Source: Gelatoporia subvermispora B
Lineage: Eukaryota > Basidiomycota > Agaricomycetes > Polyporales > Gelatoporiaceae
Assembly: GCA_000320605.2 (NCBI GenBank)
Contig: KB445794.1
Coordinates: 911,837-975,836, forward strand
Reading direction: 5' to 3'
DNA: 64,000 nt
The notes beneath the pieces were generated by a model, which saw only the letters and a program-made list of their open reading frames with translations, was not told where the DNA came from and did no database searches. Shown here in pieces: positions 24,948 to 37,501 of this stretch. Every line of letters begins with the position of its first letter. Position 1 is the stretch's first letter. The translations under genes were made by a program, and so were the position numbers.

Positions 24948-25095
24948 ACAGGTTTGGCGCAGTTGGTTTCCCTCTTTCCCGTTTGATGGGTGAGAGGTAC
25001 TTATCCCGAGGACCGCGTAAAGGTCAGCGCCAGGCATGCCACAGACGGCCGCCTCCCTCGGGTACAAGGTGCCCAGGCATCACAAGAAACATGAA
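24948..25095 (+). repeat. Dispersed repeat, copy 1
   Basis: The core runs from cccgaggaccgcgtaaaggt to ctcgggtacaaggtgcccag and a final gcatcac. The same core recurs at about 26056-26190 and 26890-27025. The 5' part holds tttggcgcagttggtttc, which fits the tRNA box A pattern (TRGCNNAGYNGG). A purine-rich tract follows the core. It resembles a short non-autonomous element, perhaps tRNA-derived, but no tRNA fold is claimed. Confidence 0.6.
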
Positions 25096-26055
25096 CGCAG
25101 ACCACAAGGAACACGAACACAGGAAAAAGCACACAGAACACGAGACACGAACACAAGGACACGAACATAAAACAAACAGACGAAGCATCAGACAAGAAAC
25201 ACGAAAACAAAGCTCAAACCACACAAATCTCGGGTTTTGAGGCACGCGTCAATCTTCGATGCTGAACTCGAACGCTGAACTCACGACCCGAGCTTGCTCT
25301 TCGCGGACTGAACTTGCTGTATCTTCGCTCTTGTAGCAGACATCCTTGATGTGTGCCGTATTCCCTTGACGTTTTCCACCGCACTTGAAGGTTAACGACC
25401 GGAGACTTGGGGAGAACTGACCATGTTGAAATGCTTCGCTCTATTGCTTCGTGTTGATGGTCTTGACGAGTGACCGACGACCGTCTTGACTTGACTTGGA
25501 GATGTCGAAGAACTTGCGAGGGCGGTGAGCGTTAGACGAAGTTGCGTACGCTGGCCGCCGCCGCAAGGTGGTGAGCGTGAATGAACTTGCGCAGGGCGGT
25601 AATGCGTCCGAGGTGCTGATGGTGATAGTAAACGAAAGGCGCAGAGTCAGCTGGAGAACTCAGGTGCTCAAATGTAGAACTGGTAGCAGGAACCCTAGAG
25701 CGGATGGAGACTCGAGCGTTCTGGCGCGCCTTATATCTGCCACCGGCCCTATGTCAGCCGCATCGCATCTTCTAACTTCGATCACTCTCAGAGAGGGAAG
25801 CAGACGGCGATCGAACAACTGTTGGCAGGTATCGTCAGCCTCGGGAAGTCCAACCATCCGCCGAAAGACGCACCTCAAGCTCAAAAAATTGCTCAGCCCA
25901 CTCAATCCGAACCGTGCTGCTAAGATAGAAGTATTGATGCTTGAGCTGTTGCAACCAATAGCGGTAGTGGAACACGTACGAAGTCACACTAGGGCGTGTT
26001 ACCTGCTTGACGCACTCCGCTGTACATGTCAGCCGTATTAGCGCACATTTGAATT

Positions 26056-26190
26056 TCGACGCGTGTTGGTTTCGCCCCCGTCCGAGCAAGCCCGAACAGA
26101 GGTTACTCGTCCCGAGGACCACGTAGAGGTCCGCGCCGGGATGGACACATGTCGTCCAACCTCCCTCGGGTACAAAGTGCCCAGGCATCA
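26056..26190 (+). repeat. Dispersed repeat, copy 2
   Basis: It shares gcgtgttggtttc, gagcaagcccga, cccgaggaccacgtagaggt, ggatggacacatg and gtgcccaggcatcac with copy 3, and the last blocks with copy 1. It is followed by an A/G-rich tract (gagaaacaagaagaaagaaa). Confidence 0.65.
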
Positions 26191-26889
26191 CAATGATTTG
26201 GATCCAAAATAACGAGAAACAAGAAGAAAGAAAGAATGCCGAGATGGTCTTGAGGTCTTGAACTTGTGCTTGCCGAATCTTGCGTGTTGACTGCTTCTTG
26301 CAGTGGCTGGAACCATGAGATCTGCTGCGAAACGAACAAGCGTGCCTATGCGAAAAGAACAGGACTAGCAAAAGCGCGGCACTCGAGACAAACTTGAGCA
26401 TCGGACGATTAGAATTCGAGTCGAAAACAGCTCATAAAATTGTAGTTCCTGTACAAGACACTATTAATTATGACGGTAAGCCAACAAACGTTATGAGACA
26501 TACCTCTTACACTTCTGAATCGTGATGAGTATCACTTAGAGTGCATGTCGATAACGCAAGATTACAGCCTACTTCAATCACGTGCACAAAACCAAACCAC
26601 TCAGCTGCTAAATGTTCCTGCTTCAAGACCTTACAAGAGCCAGTGGACAGTGGTTGCATTACTAGATGAAGTTCGTCAGCGTTACGAAGTAATCGAACGC
26701 CCTTCGAACATACCTCAGAATGTTGACTTAGACTCAATCTCTCAAGTGATCACTGACAATATGATGTATGAGCCGTACAGAATTGGACACGACAAGGCGA
26801 ATACTCACAGGTTTGACGCATACGGGAGAGATGTCTAGATCAATAACAAGGTTAGCCACAAACGTGGATAGAAACAAATGTGGATGTTT

Positions 26890-27025
26890 TGATGCGTGTT
26901 GGTTTCACTCCCACCCGAGCAAGCCCGAGCGGGAGTTACTCGTCCCGAGGACCACGTAGAGGTCCGCACCAGGATGGACACATGCCGCCCAACCCCCCTC
27001 GGGTACAGACTGCCCAGGCATCACA
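26890..27025 (+). repeat. Dispersed repeat, copy 3
   Basis: It is closest to copy 2, with the same order of blocks, and is again followed by an A/G-rich tract (agaagagaaaagtagaagaa). The three copies are all in the same orientation within 2.1 kb. This may reflect local duplication or preferred insertion. Confidence 0.65.
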
Positions 27026-29860
27026 TGATTCCGGAACCATAGAAGAGAAAAGTAGAAGAAAAAAACGATAGAAGAAAGCATACCTGGAAGATGTTGAGGC
27101 CCTTGATGAGCTTTATATTTGTGGCTGGCTTGTTCACTTGCGATACCTTGTGTACTTTCTCGTGGTTCACATTGCGATGTTTCGGCACAGCCCAAGCCTC
27201 AGACGATCACAGATTGCCCAGACATTCGTCGAACTAGAGGATCACAGGAACTCTTGACAAGCTTGAGTGATCGCCGGACAGAGAACAGAAAAGAAAGCGC
27301 AAGTGAATCGAGAGAACACCCAGGCCACTTAACAGAGGGGCGACAGAATCATCTTATAAAGGCGGCCGTTGTATAAGCCCAGTGCCGATGCCTTGCATAA
27401 CGTGGTGAGTCATAGTACGGAAGATAGAAATAGCACATAACTCACCAATGACCTGCTCTTTGTCCATGAACACTTGTGGCGCCACAACAGGCCACCGCCG
27501 ACTTGCTGTGGCGTCACAAGTATCGAAGGTCTCATACCATCGTTTAGTCCTGTAATAAGCAGAATAAGTATTTGAGACTCAAATAGGGAATATCAGACGT
27601 ACGTTATCGACGTCGCGACGCGACGGTCAGAGTCGGTGGCCAGCATATGTTGACAACGCCACAATAGTTGAGAGTCGAGATGAAACACGCGTTGATCAGC
27701 GAAGACAGCAGCGAGCAAGAACATACACATTCAAAGAGGTCAACGGAATTTGAGACCAAACCACCCGAGGTGGGCGTCGAGAGAAGAGGGGATGGGGAAC
27801 GTCCCAGCTGCGAAGCCAGCCTTTTATCCTTGGGCGCTTAGACTTACGGTGGCCACTGGCCAGCCTCGAGGCCACCCCGTGGTGCTTCCACGCCCCTTAT
27901 CGGACTTGTGGGGGCGTGTTTGTTTGTCCCCTGCCGAGCTTCGAAATCCTCATATCCCGATGTAGTGGGCGCCAGGACAATTGCAGTGTGAACGGCCGCG
28001 CGGGTGATTTCTGCGATGGCGACGGCTCTTCATCATGCCACATTCTCGGATCTTCGAGTTGCGAGGAAGCCCGCGCTGGTTGCGTGATTTGTTATTTTAG
28101 CTGCAGGTTGTGTGTCCCTCTTGTTCTTCGCAGATCACTGGTCGTGGCGTAGCGATGGGCTATTGAGAGTTGTCCATCCGATAAGTCGCAGATTGAACCT
28201 TGCTGGTGGCATGGGAATCCGGAAGCAGTACTTGATCAGAGGGCACTAAATCTGGGACCAGCGGTGATTTTCTTGTGATGCACGAGGTTGTATTCACCCG
28301 CAAAGCCGAGTCACCGTCAGGAAATTCGCAGTCAGCGGACCGAGATGTTTCGATAGAATTCGATGGAAGAGTGGAAACGAGTCTCAACCGCACATATAGG
28401 GTGAGGATTTCTGTCCAGGCCCCTTTCCTTAGTTGCCCGGAAAGGCATACGAATCATATACACATGAGATCCTTGTTGTTTCCCGTGTTGAGCGATACAA
28501 GCAGCATCTTGCCGGAGGAGGACATCGGGGCTCTTTGTCAAGTAATGTCCACTCATTATTCAACACCGTGAGAAGGTCATCACAGTAGGAGCACTTGCCA
28601 TGCGCTGTCAGTATCCGACGCGAGAAACATCAAAGCTTCCGGTCAAGTAAAATCTCTGAACTGCTGCGGGCTCTGAACAGATCATCGTCACAGGTGCCTC
28701 GAGGCACCTCGCGAGGAATCCGATAAGCATCTTCTCTGCTTCGAGACTCTAGCTCCGATAACACCAGGATACACACGGGTCACTAGGGCCTCGTGTGTGA
28801 CCTGTGGCGTATTTGTTCGGCAGGAGTATGTCACAAGAGCTGATTACGATGGAAGGTAGGCACGTGGATCGTCATGTAGGCGCGGCGGGTGTAGACGGGA
28901 GGTCAGCCGGAAATGGACTGTGTCAGAGCACCATGATGACTGTGCATGCGCATAGCTATCAGATCTGCATGACAACTGGGATATGGAGTGATATAGATAC
29001 ACCCTCTTCTCAAACGCTCAATAAGCTAGCATACCAGCGGAGGGTGGCAGCACCACAGCAGGCTGCAGCAGTTCGGTACTTCGCGCCCGGAGGATATCAA
29101 TAGGACGGAAAAGCACAGTTGGTCACTTTTATGTTGATACTACCTAATTGAGTCGTTCTCCCGGTAGTCAGGTAATCAAGAAAGTGAGGGCAAGCTTGCG
29201 AGAAGGATCAGCATGTGGCGTGTCAGGAGCTGGCGCTTGAAATAGTTGAAGTCCGCTGCAGCTGTGGCTACATACATGCAAGCTGCTCGGCAAATCCCGC
29301 CATGTACTCGATCGCGGCTACAGCGGTGCTACGCGACGATCGTACTGCCACCAAACAGGGACGTTGACGTTGAGCATGGAAGAGCGAGTCTATCATCTCT
29401 ATTCTATGCTCGTAGACCGGTGTTGACGATGACATGAAGCAGATCACTGTGGAGTGACATATCTTTACACAGCTGGTCAGGCACAGTTCACGAGCTACTT
29501 GCTTGACGCGGAAGATAAGCGTTACTTGACTGTAGTAATATAGTATGGGGCAAGAATGGGGCACCACGCGCCGACGACAGCTAAACCAACATATTTTTGA
29601 CTGTTATTGATCGTGTTGATCCTCGAACTCTCGTGGACAGCCACAGTCACACAGTTTCACGGCGTAATATCCGCTATAATTGCATACATCCTAGCAAGCT
29701 ACAAACATACACATTCCGCAAGCATAATCCGGATCCAATGACGACAATGAGTATTACATGCTTTACAAATGATGGGATACAATGACCATTCCAATCGAAT
29801 CACAGAGCACGAGAACAAGAAACATTGACAGCACCAGGCTGTCGCGATGGTTGAATTGAG
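27026..29860. other. Gene-poor region
   Basis: About 2.8 kb without a convincing gene. Short open frames (for example 27750-27965 and 28804-29103) have no splice context, no repeats and no known motifs. The DNA may be old transposon remains, but I cannot show this. Confidence 0.4.
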
Positions 29861-29872
29861 CAATTGAGCACC

Positions 29873-30322
29873 TCAGTCGGAAGTGGTGCCGCTCTCCCAG
29901 TCGTCCCAGGCAGCGGCCATCGCGGCCTGCATGTCTCCCAAGTTCGCAAAGGCGCGCACGGGGAAGCCGTACCCGACGAGCTTCCTCACGGCCGCGAACA
30001 CCCAGTTTTGGCAGTTCCAGCGCGCATCGTTGTTGAAGATCTCGACCTGCCTAAACAGCGACTCCATCTTGGCGACCTGGCTTGCGGCGACGGAGCCAAG
30101 GAAGAGCTTCCCGCGGTACTGTGCGGGGGAGGTGAAATGGACGTTGTCCTGCCGTTGGTAGCCGAAACCGCTCGTAGAGCCGACTATGTGGAAGACAGTG
30201 CCAACGCGAGTGGTGCCGTGGACCCCGGTGAGGAGGCAGAGCTCCATGTGGAACGGGAGGGGTCGCCTGCTGCTGCTCAGTCCACGGTCATACTGGGTGA
30301 TGAAAAGCTGGTACGAGGCCAT
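29873..30322 (-). CDS. Small basidiomycete protein, paralogue of the gene at 11082 (149 aa)
   Basis: This is a single-exon frame. The start is MASYQLFITQYDRG, chosen because it aligns with MVQAYDVFVTQYCRG of the gene at 11082; an upstream in-frame ATG at 30385 would add 21 residues. It keeps the family blocks: the Gly-rich centre (VGTVFHIVGSTSGFGYQRQDN), HFTSPAQYRGKLFLGSV, the Trp block NWVFAAVRKLVGYGF and a C-terminal helix ending DDWE. It is single here, without an F-box neighbour, and is clearly more distant from the pair in the 4-11 kb duplication than they are from each other. Function unknown; no membrane segment or signal peptide is seen. Confidence 0.7.
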   Translation of the reverse strand: MASYQLFITQYDRGLSSSRRPLPFHMELCLLTGVHGTTRVGTVFHIVGSTSGFGYQRQDNVHFTSPAQYRGKLFLGSVAASQVAKMESLFRQVEIFNNDARWNCQNWVFAAVRKLVGYGFPVRAFANLGDMQAAMAAAWDDWESGTTSD

Positions 30323-30399
30323 TTTCGCGAAGACTTGGGGTTGGATAGGAGTTTTGGTAGGTGGTATTTTTCGCTGGGTATGCAAGCTAGGGCGTGAAC

Positions 30400-31540
30400 C
30401 TTTCGAATGGCGTATGGGAGGGGAGGGCGGGTTGCTGCTGCTGTCTCTAGAGCAGCCCTCGCCCTCCTCTTATCCTCGCCGGACAAAGGGGATACTCATG
30501 GCCGCTCTCGTCGTCGAAGGCATGGATGTGGACGAGCGGAACCACAGCCATGTCAGCGGTGGTGAAGGGCACATTTAATTTCCTACAGTTATATTGAGTG
30601 AGTTACGTACGGCATCAATGGAATAGCTGTTGTTCTGGCGGCCACAGAGTTCGGTGGCCCTCGTCATGCTCCTTCCGCCCGTCAAAAATAACCTGTGGCT
30701 GCTTGAGCTTACTTGGCGCCCCGAGGCCAGTTGCGTCGAAATGATATTTGGTTTTGTCACTGCAATTTCTGCGACCGCCATTGAGCTTCCCCTGATAGCA
30801 CAAACCACCATTGCTCCTCGACGAAGCGGATGACTGTTCAGTCGGTTTTGATCATCGAGCTATTGCCGTCCAAATTTCACGCTGTACGGAGGACCGAGAT
30901 TCCAGTTCGCGCTCCACTCGTTGGTGTCGGCAATCTATACCAGCAGAACACTGCATCGGTACGGACATCGGTTCCAAATGAACAATTATTGTCCCACTTG
31001 GCCTAAATGCTTGACGTCTTAGCGTCCTCACTCTCCCAACATTCGATCGAGTCTGATATAAACGTTCGGTCGGTATGGCCACACTGGACACTCGGCCACT
31101 CGCAAGCATGTATCACTTGCAGCCGAGTTATCGGCTTGTGATGCTAGCGCATCTTCAAACTGACGGACCTTAGCAAGATTAAGAAGACCATCAATTGATC
31201 TCTCAAAAGTTAACAAACTCTCAGCATCCACAACAATTGACTCTTGGAAGTCAACACATCTTATCACGGTCGCAGTCAACAGTGACAGTCTGTGAGACCA
31301 CATCAGAGACTCAAATTCTGTGTTGCCGGCACCTGGAAAGATTGTTACTGAGGACAGTATAATGGCGGGTGGCAAAGCCAATAACGGCCAAGGTGTATTG
31401 AGGCCTCCCTCATAGTGCCCGCTGCGAACACTCAGCGACTCTTAAACTACAGTTCTCCGACCATAGGCGATAGTGGAAAGCATGAATGTCATAGCGTACG
31501 ACCACTACCGAAATGCATGAGATGCATGAGAGAATACAAG
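30400..31540. other. Intergenic
   Basis: About 1.1 kb between the 29.9-kb gene and the 3' end of the eL33 gene. I find no splice-consistent coding sequence. Confidence 0.45.
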
Positions 31541-31542
31541 AA

Positions 31543-32176
31543 TCAGATGGTGGAGGGGTAAAGCATCTGTGGGACAATAGGTGAGAGGCAATCGTGGCTC
31601 CGAACACATTGAGACATACGATCCGGACGGACGCGCCGAATGCGTGCGGGGGCAGGTTGGACCGGAATTTTGACTTGACGGCGCCAGAGTTGCCGTGGGA
31701 GCGGGTAACACGGCTACAGCCCAGTTATTAGACAGCCATAAACCTAGGGGGGAAGGCAGACGTACCCCCAGATCACCCGGACCTTGGAGCCCTGGATCTC
31801 CTTGCGCGCGCGGTAGACGTACGCAACACGCTAATTATGCGTATCTCAACTTCCGCACCAAACTGCCTTAAGTTCGAATAGTGCGTACCTTGCCCAGGTA
31901 GAACTGCGCATCCTCCTTCGTCGCGACACCCTCAATCTGGAGGAGGGAGGTGTTGGGGCGAGTGTTGCGCTTGGCGCGCTTGTGGCCGAGGACACGGCCC
32001 TTCGTGTACAATCTAGTTACAGAATAGCATAAGAGACCGTCCAGAAGCGCGAGAGATGGGTTGCACAGAGAAAACGAGAGGACAGCCGGGGCGGAGAACC
32101 AGAGAGCGCAGGGCGGGAGAGGTGCATCCGAGCGACCAGGCTGCCATCCATCCAGATTTTGACTTCACGAGCCCAT
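31543..32176 (-). CDS. RPL33: 60S ribosomal protein eL33 (yeast Rpl33, human RPL35A)
   Basis: Five exons on the minus strand (32176-32169, 32012-31889, 31830-31766, 31713-31620, 31566-31543) give 104 aa, the usual length. Diagnostic segments are [71 protein letters not shown] and the end MLYPSTI. eL33 is an essential structural protein of the large ribosomal subunit. The first exon holds only ATG GGC TC and is split from exon 2 by a 156-bp intron. This is the least certain part of the model; it was chosen because it restores the frame and the usual N-terminal length. A long first intron near the start codon is common in fungal ribosomal protein genes. Confidence 0.9.
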
Positions 32177-32771
32177 TCAAAGTCCCGACGTGCATCCTCT
32201 AGACCTGTATGAGCAATCTGACAGCATTCTCACCTGGTAGATCCCATTTCTTGAGGAGTAGCGCAGCGACGGAGGGGGTCTTGAAGTTTTGGCGGCGTGC
32301 TGTGCTCTACGAGCGCTTGTTGGATGGACGAAAGCGTGTGAGAAGCACTTTCCCAAAGCGGTCTACCGTGGGAACGACACTACGTCCTCTGCAGAAATTG
32401 AGCTCTCTTTCTTTCTTTCTCAACCACTGATGCAGCCTCGTGCTGCACTCGAACGCTGTCTTGCGCGGCGTATGCGAGTAACGGAACAGTGGAAGATCGA
32501 CGACGCTTCCCTTAGGTGGTCGGTGTCTTTGCGGGCACTCGGCTGCGTTTGCTTGCTTGTTCACTTACCCATCCTGTACACTACAAGCTCGAACTGAGGG
32601 ATACATAACGCATTCTGATTTTCCAATCTTAGACATCGATATGAACAGCGTCCGCGTGCTCGAACATCGCTCCTGGTGAGCAATATCTGCCGCCAGGGTA
32701 TATGACTCGGAGATGGCAGCAGCAGGAGTTCGCACGGGTAGCGTTCTGGCTCTGTCTGACGAGTCGCGACG
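32177..32771. promoter_or_regulatory. Divergent promoter region of eL33 and ARG7
   Basis: About 600 bp separate the two divergent start codons. A pyrimidine run (ctctctttctttctttctc at about 32400-32418) resembles the CT tracts of fungal ribosomal protein promoters. No specific binding site is assigned. Confidence 0.4.
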
Positions 32772-34332
32772 ATGGCCGCACGCCTGCCTCCAGTCTGGAA
32801 GCGATTTTCGTCGACAATCACCACCCGTCCCGCCCCACCAAAAGGACACCACCATGTCTCCCTCCCCGACCACGTCTTCCCAAAAGGCTATGCGCTGACT
32901 GGTCTCCACTGCGGCGTCAAGAAGAAGCCCGAACTACTCGACCTCGCCGTCATCCTCTCCACCGCTGAGCAGCCAGCCGCCGCGGCCGCATGCTTCACGC
33001 GCAATGCGTTCAAGGCGGCACCCGTCATGGTCTCGCAGGAGGTGCTGCAGATGAGCAGCGGTCGTGCTAGGGCCGTGGTCGTCAACAGCGGGTGCGCCAA
33101 CGCGGTCACGGGCAAGCAGGGGATGGAGGACGCATGGGCGATGGTACGCGCTACAGACGGGCTGCTGCAGCGCAGAGACGATGCCTCTGACGCTCCCGAG
33201 ACACTCGTTATGTCCACCGGAGTCATCGGCCAGAACCTGCCCATCTCCAAGATCATCTCCGGCATCGAGTCGCAGGCACAGTCCAATCCGTCGAGCACCC
33301 TGGGCACGACCTTCGACGCATGGGAGCGCGCCGCACGCGCATTCATGACAACGGACACCTTCCCGAAGCTGCGTGCGCGCACGTTCACGGTGGATGGCCG
33401 GGAGTACCGGATTGCGGGCATGGACAAGGGTGCGGGCATGATCCACCCCGACATGGGCCCGCCCGCGCCGTCTGGCCAGCTCCACGCGACACTACTTGCC
33501 TGCGTCCTGACCGATGCGCCGGTGTCCCCGCGCAGCCTGCAGTCCGCACTCACGTATGCTGTCGACCGAAGCTTCAATTGCATCAGCGTCGACGGCGACA
33601 TGTCCACGAACGACACTATTCTGGTCCTTGCTAACGGTGCCGCGGCTCAGAATGCAGAGGAGATCGACGAGGAGCGTGACGTGAAAGCGTACGAGACTTT
33701 CAGGGACGAGCTGACTGCGTTCGCAGCCGATCTTGCTCAGCTTGTCGTTCGGGACGGCGAGGGTGCAACCAAGTTTGTGACCGTGTCCGTGGAGGTTAGT
33801 ATCGCCATATCTTTTTCTGCGACGTCTGATGGCGAATATTATCCAGGGTGCCACTAGTTACGCTGACGCGCACAAGATCGCTTCCCGCATATCTACGTCT
33901 GCCTTAGTCAAGACCGCTCTTTACGGCGAGGATGCTAAGTGAGCAATACGATCCGGAATGATTCTCATTATTAACGCTATTCCCCTTTACTGTAGCTGGG
34001 GCCGTATTCTGGCTGCCACAGGATCTGTACCCCTCTCTACGCCGCTTGATCCCACTCGCGTGAGCGTGTCTTTCATTCCTAAGGATGGCACGACTCCTCT
34101 GCCACTACTAGTCAACGGCGAGCCTGAGAAGGTTGACGAAGTTCGGGCGACGGAGATTGTCAGCCAGGAAGACCTTGAAATTCGTGTTGAGCTGGGCCTT
34201 GGCACCGAGAGCGCAAAATACTGGACTTGTGATTTCAGCTATGTGCGTAATATGGTGCTTTCTTATGGACTATCTTGACCGTATCTTGTCATACAGGAAT
34301 ACGTCAGGATCAACGGAGACTACAGAACGTAG
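32772..34332 (+). CDS. ARG7: Ornithine acetyltransferase / ArgJ bifunctional protein, mitochondrial
   Basis: Four exons (32772-33794, 33847-33938, 33996-34242, 34297-34332) give 465 aa. The enzyme moves the acetyl group from N-acetylornithine to glutamate in the cyclic arginine pathway. Some homologues also make N-acetylglutamate from acetyl-CoA. Residues 1-25 are rich in Arg/Ser/Thr with no acidic residue ([19 protein letters not shown]), as expected of a mitochondrial targeting peptide. The family block [15 protein letters not shown] leads to HATLLAC, where the precursor cleaves itself before the Thr that becomes the N-terminal nucleophile of the beta chain. [21 protein letters not shown] and [11 protein letters not shown] are also conserved. 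The last exon encodes [11 protein letters not shown], the normal end of the family. No defects seen. Confidence 0.95.
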
Positions 34333-34519
34333 CCAGGCACAATGAGGATGGAAGGGACATTACTATGGTGCTCTGTTGATTACGACCGACCATAACAGCA
34401 CGAGTGATACTAGATACAAGCTGTGAGCTTCGCATAATGAACGTCCGAATATGTAAGTCCGCAGGGTTGAGCAAACTGGGTATACCATACAGTCCACATC
34501 ACATCCTGGCGAGATGGCC

Positions 34520-35860
34520 TCATTGCCAGACAAGCTTCCCGTTCTCGTCTACGTACGCCGACATGCCGCCACTCGTCTTCTTCGCCTTCCCGGCCTGCTC
34601 CGCCATCCGCTCACGCTCCAAGGCCCGCTTGTGCTGTGCCAGCGCTGCGAGCCGGTCCACCTCGGCATCGGCCTTGGCGACTTTCTCCGCGTCACGCTTC
34701 GCCGCCCTCTGCCGTTGTTTCTTTGTGATCGTCTCAGGCGCGGTCTGCGTGGGTGTCTGTGCTGAAGGGCTCTTCGCCGCTTCTGCACACGTAAGCATAT
34801 ATCGAAGCCTGAGTGAGACAATACGCACTTCGAGTCCGGCTCTTCACAACGCCCCATCCGCCGTCGTCCTCGCCGTCTGCATCGTCGGCAGTGATCCGCG
34901 AGTCGTCCACGTCCTCATAATCGGCCCATGAGAACCCAGCGGGGGGTTTCTCCCCTGGAGGGGGCGGCACTCGCATCACACGCGACAAAGTAGGGTAATC
35001 CGGTGTCTCCAGCATGCTGAAGAATTCCGCGTCGTAATGAGCCAATAGCACCAAATGGGCGAGACAATGAGCACGCACTCCTCCACGCCCGTCTTCCGCG
35101 GTTTCGGCAGGAGCTTCTCCGCGAGCGTCTTCCGGTTCTCCGACGCAGAGCCCTCGCGCTCGCGGACCGCGAGCTCGTCGTCCTCCGTGCGCTCCGTCAC
35201 AGGCGACGAGTTGCCTGTCACAGAAGTAGTGACCCCCGCGTCGCTCGTCGACACCTCCGCCGGGCGCGCCACGCTGCCCGAGCCCTCCGCCTGCGCCTGC
35301 GCCGCATGCTGCTGCGCCTGCCGCCGCCGAGGCTCGACGCGCGTCCAGGACTCCTCCGTGACGACCGGGGGCACCGTAGGCGCCTTCGCCCCGCCGCCCT
35401 TCTTACGCGCCGCAGTAGGGCGTGCGGACAAGGACTCGGGCGCGGTTGCAGACGAGTCGGACAGCGCGTCTGCGGCAGTCGCGCGCGGCGCCGCGCCAGT
35501 GGGCGTGCCTGCCTTCTTGGCCTTCTTCTTCTTCGACTTGGACGTCTTCGCCGCAGGCTCGGCGTCGGTGGTCGTCGTAGGTGCGTCAAAGGCGCCTGGG
35601 ATGACAGGTGGGAACGAGACGACGTTCGGCGGGGGCGCTGGTGCCTCCACCTTCGACGAGCCTGCGCTCTCGGCGCCCGCTGTGTCCAACTGTGCGCCCG
35701 CCTGCTTCTTCTTCTTGCCCTTCTTGCCTGTGGGTGCGGGGGCGGGCGAGGGCGCGGCCTGCTGGCGGGCGAGGTGCGTTGCGCCGAACGCGATGGCGCC
35801 GGCGACGAGGAGGGCGGCTGCGGTTGTCTGTGGGGTGATACTGCTCTGCGCTGAGCCCAT
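34520..35860 (-). CDS. Membrane-anchored low-complexity protein of unknown function (410 aa)
   Basis: Three exons (35860-35079, 35016-34829, 34782-34520) with introns of 62 and 46 bp give 410 aa. One probable membrane helix lies at about residues 10-30 (TTAAALLVAGAIAFGATHLA). It is followed by Lys-rich patches (GKKGKKKKQ, KSKKKKAKK) and a long Ala/Pro/Ser/Thr-rich region. The C-terminal part is better ordered: DYPTLSRVMRVPPPPGEK, FSWADYEDVDD, a short acidic stretch, GGWGVVKSR, and a long charged helix (TITKKQRQRAAKRDAEKVAK) likely to form a coiled coil. I do not recognise a named domain. A membrane-bound scaffold facing the cytosol is plausible, but this is inferred from composition. The 3' end faces ARG7, with 187 bp between the stop codons. 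Confidence 0.75.
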
Positions 35861-37500
35861 GGTGGCCGGTCAGGAGGTAGGTTGGGATGAAGCACAGGTG
35901 TGGGTGACGTGGAAAGCGAGTATGGGCAATGGTTCGCAGGCGCATATGCTGCACCCGGCACCGGCAAGGCAAGACGCGTCAACACCACCAAACAGCGCGT
36001 CCCTGGCCGTCCCTGGCGCGCGACCTCCGAGGTTTCGGACACAGTGCGACGAGCGAGCATCTAAAAAACATTCTGGCCTAATGCTGACGCTCAATATATC
36101 GAATGAGATTGTGATTCAAGACGGTAATTTCTCGTCTTTTCACCACCCATATGCGTCAGGCAGACGCAGACGGGTAGCGAATAACTATTTTGACGAACAC
36201 TTGACACTCCTGATTTGACGGCCGCCTTCAGGGAGTTCGACATCCTCGGACTTCAATTCACAGATTTTTGAGCTGGACAGATGTATATATATGAGTGTTC
36301 AAGACATATAGATAGTGCGCACCGGAGTTCGGGGGGGGGGGGGGGGGGTACAAGATACGAGTCCTGCAGCGCGCCAGGTCGACGACTTCGAAATTACGAT
36401 TTGCACCCAAAATCGAGCCACCAGTAGCACGGCGAAGCTTGCTCGGATGTGGAGGCTCTGTGGGCATAGCGTTCTCCTCGAGACTGGTGCATACTGTCAA
36501 ATACTTCTCGTTGCACTCAGATAGCCGATACACAGTAGCTTCCTGGCAAACAAATGCTGGAAAGTAGCATTCTTCGCAGCATACAGTGACTATACACGGA
36601 CTTCCATAAAACTGCTTGGAGCAATCAGCTGCTCTTCAGGGCGAGTTGAGGCGATACAATATGCGAAGGACATGAAGTCGTCATTCAGCTCCCTGTTGTG
36701 CGATTATCCATTCCGAATCTCACAGCATGAACTCAAGAGAAACAAGAGAATTAATGGCACCGTACCAACAAGTAGACGCGTATATCGAATACTGTAGCCG
36801 ACGTTGCAGTGCGGGTGTGCGGTATGACGAGTCTAAGCAGCATTTGTGGAGTCTAATATGGTATATGTGCGAATGAGATGAGGACAAGCAGACCTTAGCG
36901 TAAAGAAGGCTTGATGGCATCAGTCAATAATGCAAGCTGACCTTAGAAAAGCGACCAAATCCAGAAAACGTGAATGGATACATCCTTGACCTAGTTGCGT
37001 GATAACATTTCTGATGCCATGCGGCGCAACCATAAGGATGGCTTGACGAAAGGAAACCCACGCGTAGGAGCTAAATCGGTACCGAGACGGCAGAGAAGTC
37101 ATACACAAGTGCTCTAGCTACGAACCGAGCCAACCAGCGGGAATGTCTGGGAGACGGTTCTTAGCTTATCGCGAAGTCGTCATAACAACACGTCTGGATC
37201 ACAGTCTCAATATGCGGTGATATAGAGTTGGTAACGCGTGTTCTGTTATTAGTGTTATTTGTTTGATTCGATCACATAGTTGGTTGTGCCCATCGGTTGC
37301 TATGTTGGTTCCTCAATTTTGCGACATCAAAGCACGATGGTGGAAAAGGGACAACACACAGAACATTGAAGGTAGAGCAGTCAGCATAAGATCCGACGTG
37401 CTTGCATGGGATCGGTGGGGCATCGCGAGTCCTGTCATCCGCTTATCGCATGAATATACAAGAGGGCGGCACAGGAAAGCTTGGAGAAGAACGACTTCTG
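35861..37500. other. Intergenic
   Basis: Apart from the G run there is no gene signal. Short frames here are scattered on both strands without splice context. Confidence 0.45.
36331..36348 (+). repeat. Homopolymer run of 18 G
   Basis: A perfect run of 18 G lies between ggagttc and tacaag. It could form a G-quadruplex and is also prone to length error in sequencing and assembly. Confidence 0.9.
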
Positions 37501-37501
37501 G

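Noticed and set aside
24950..25030. Functional tRNA gene in repeat copy 1
   Set aside because: Box A fits, but box B is weak and I could not fold a clover leaf with paired acceptor ends.
26545..26838. Open frame of 97 codons in the repeat region
   Set aside because: No paralogue, motif or splice context was found; it lies between two repeat copies and may be a transposon fragment.
35055..36218. Plus-strand frame of 387 codons opposite the 410-aa protein
   Set aside because: It is an antisense frame of a GC-rich exon, without its own domain; the minus-strand model has consistent introns and a membrane anchor.
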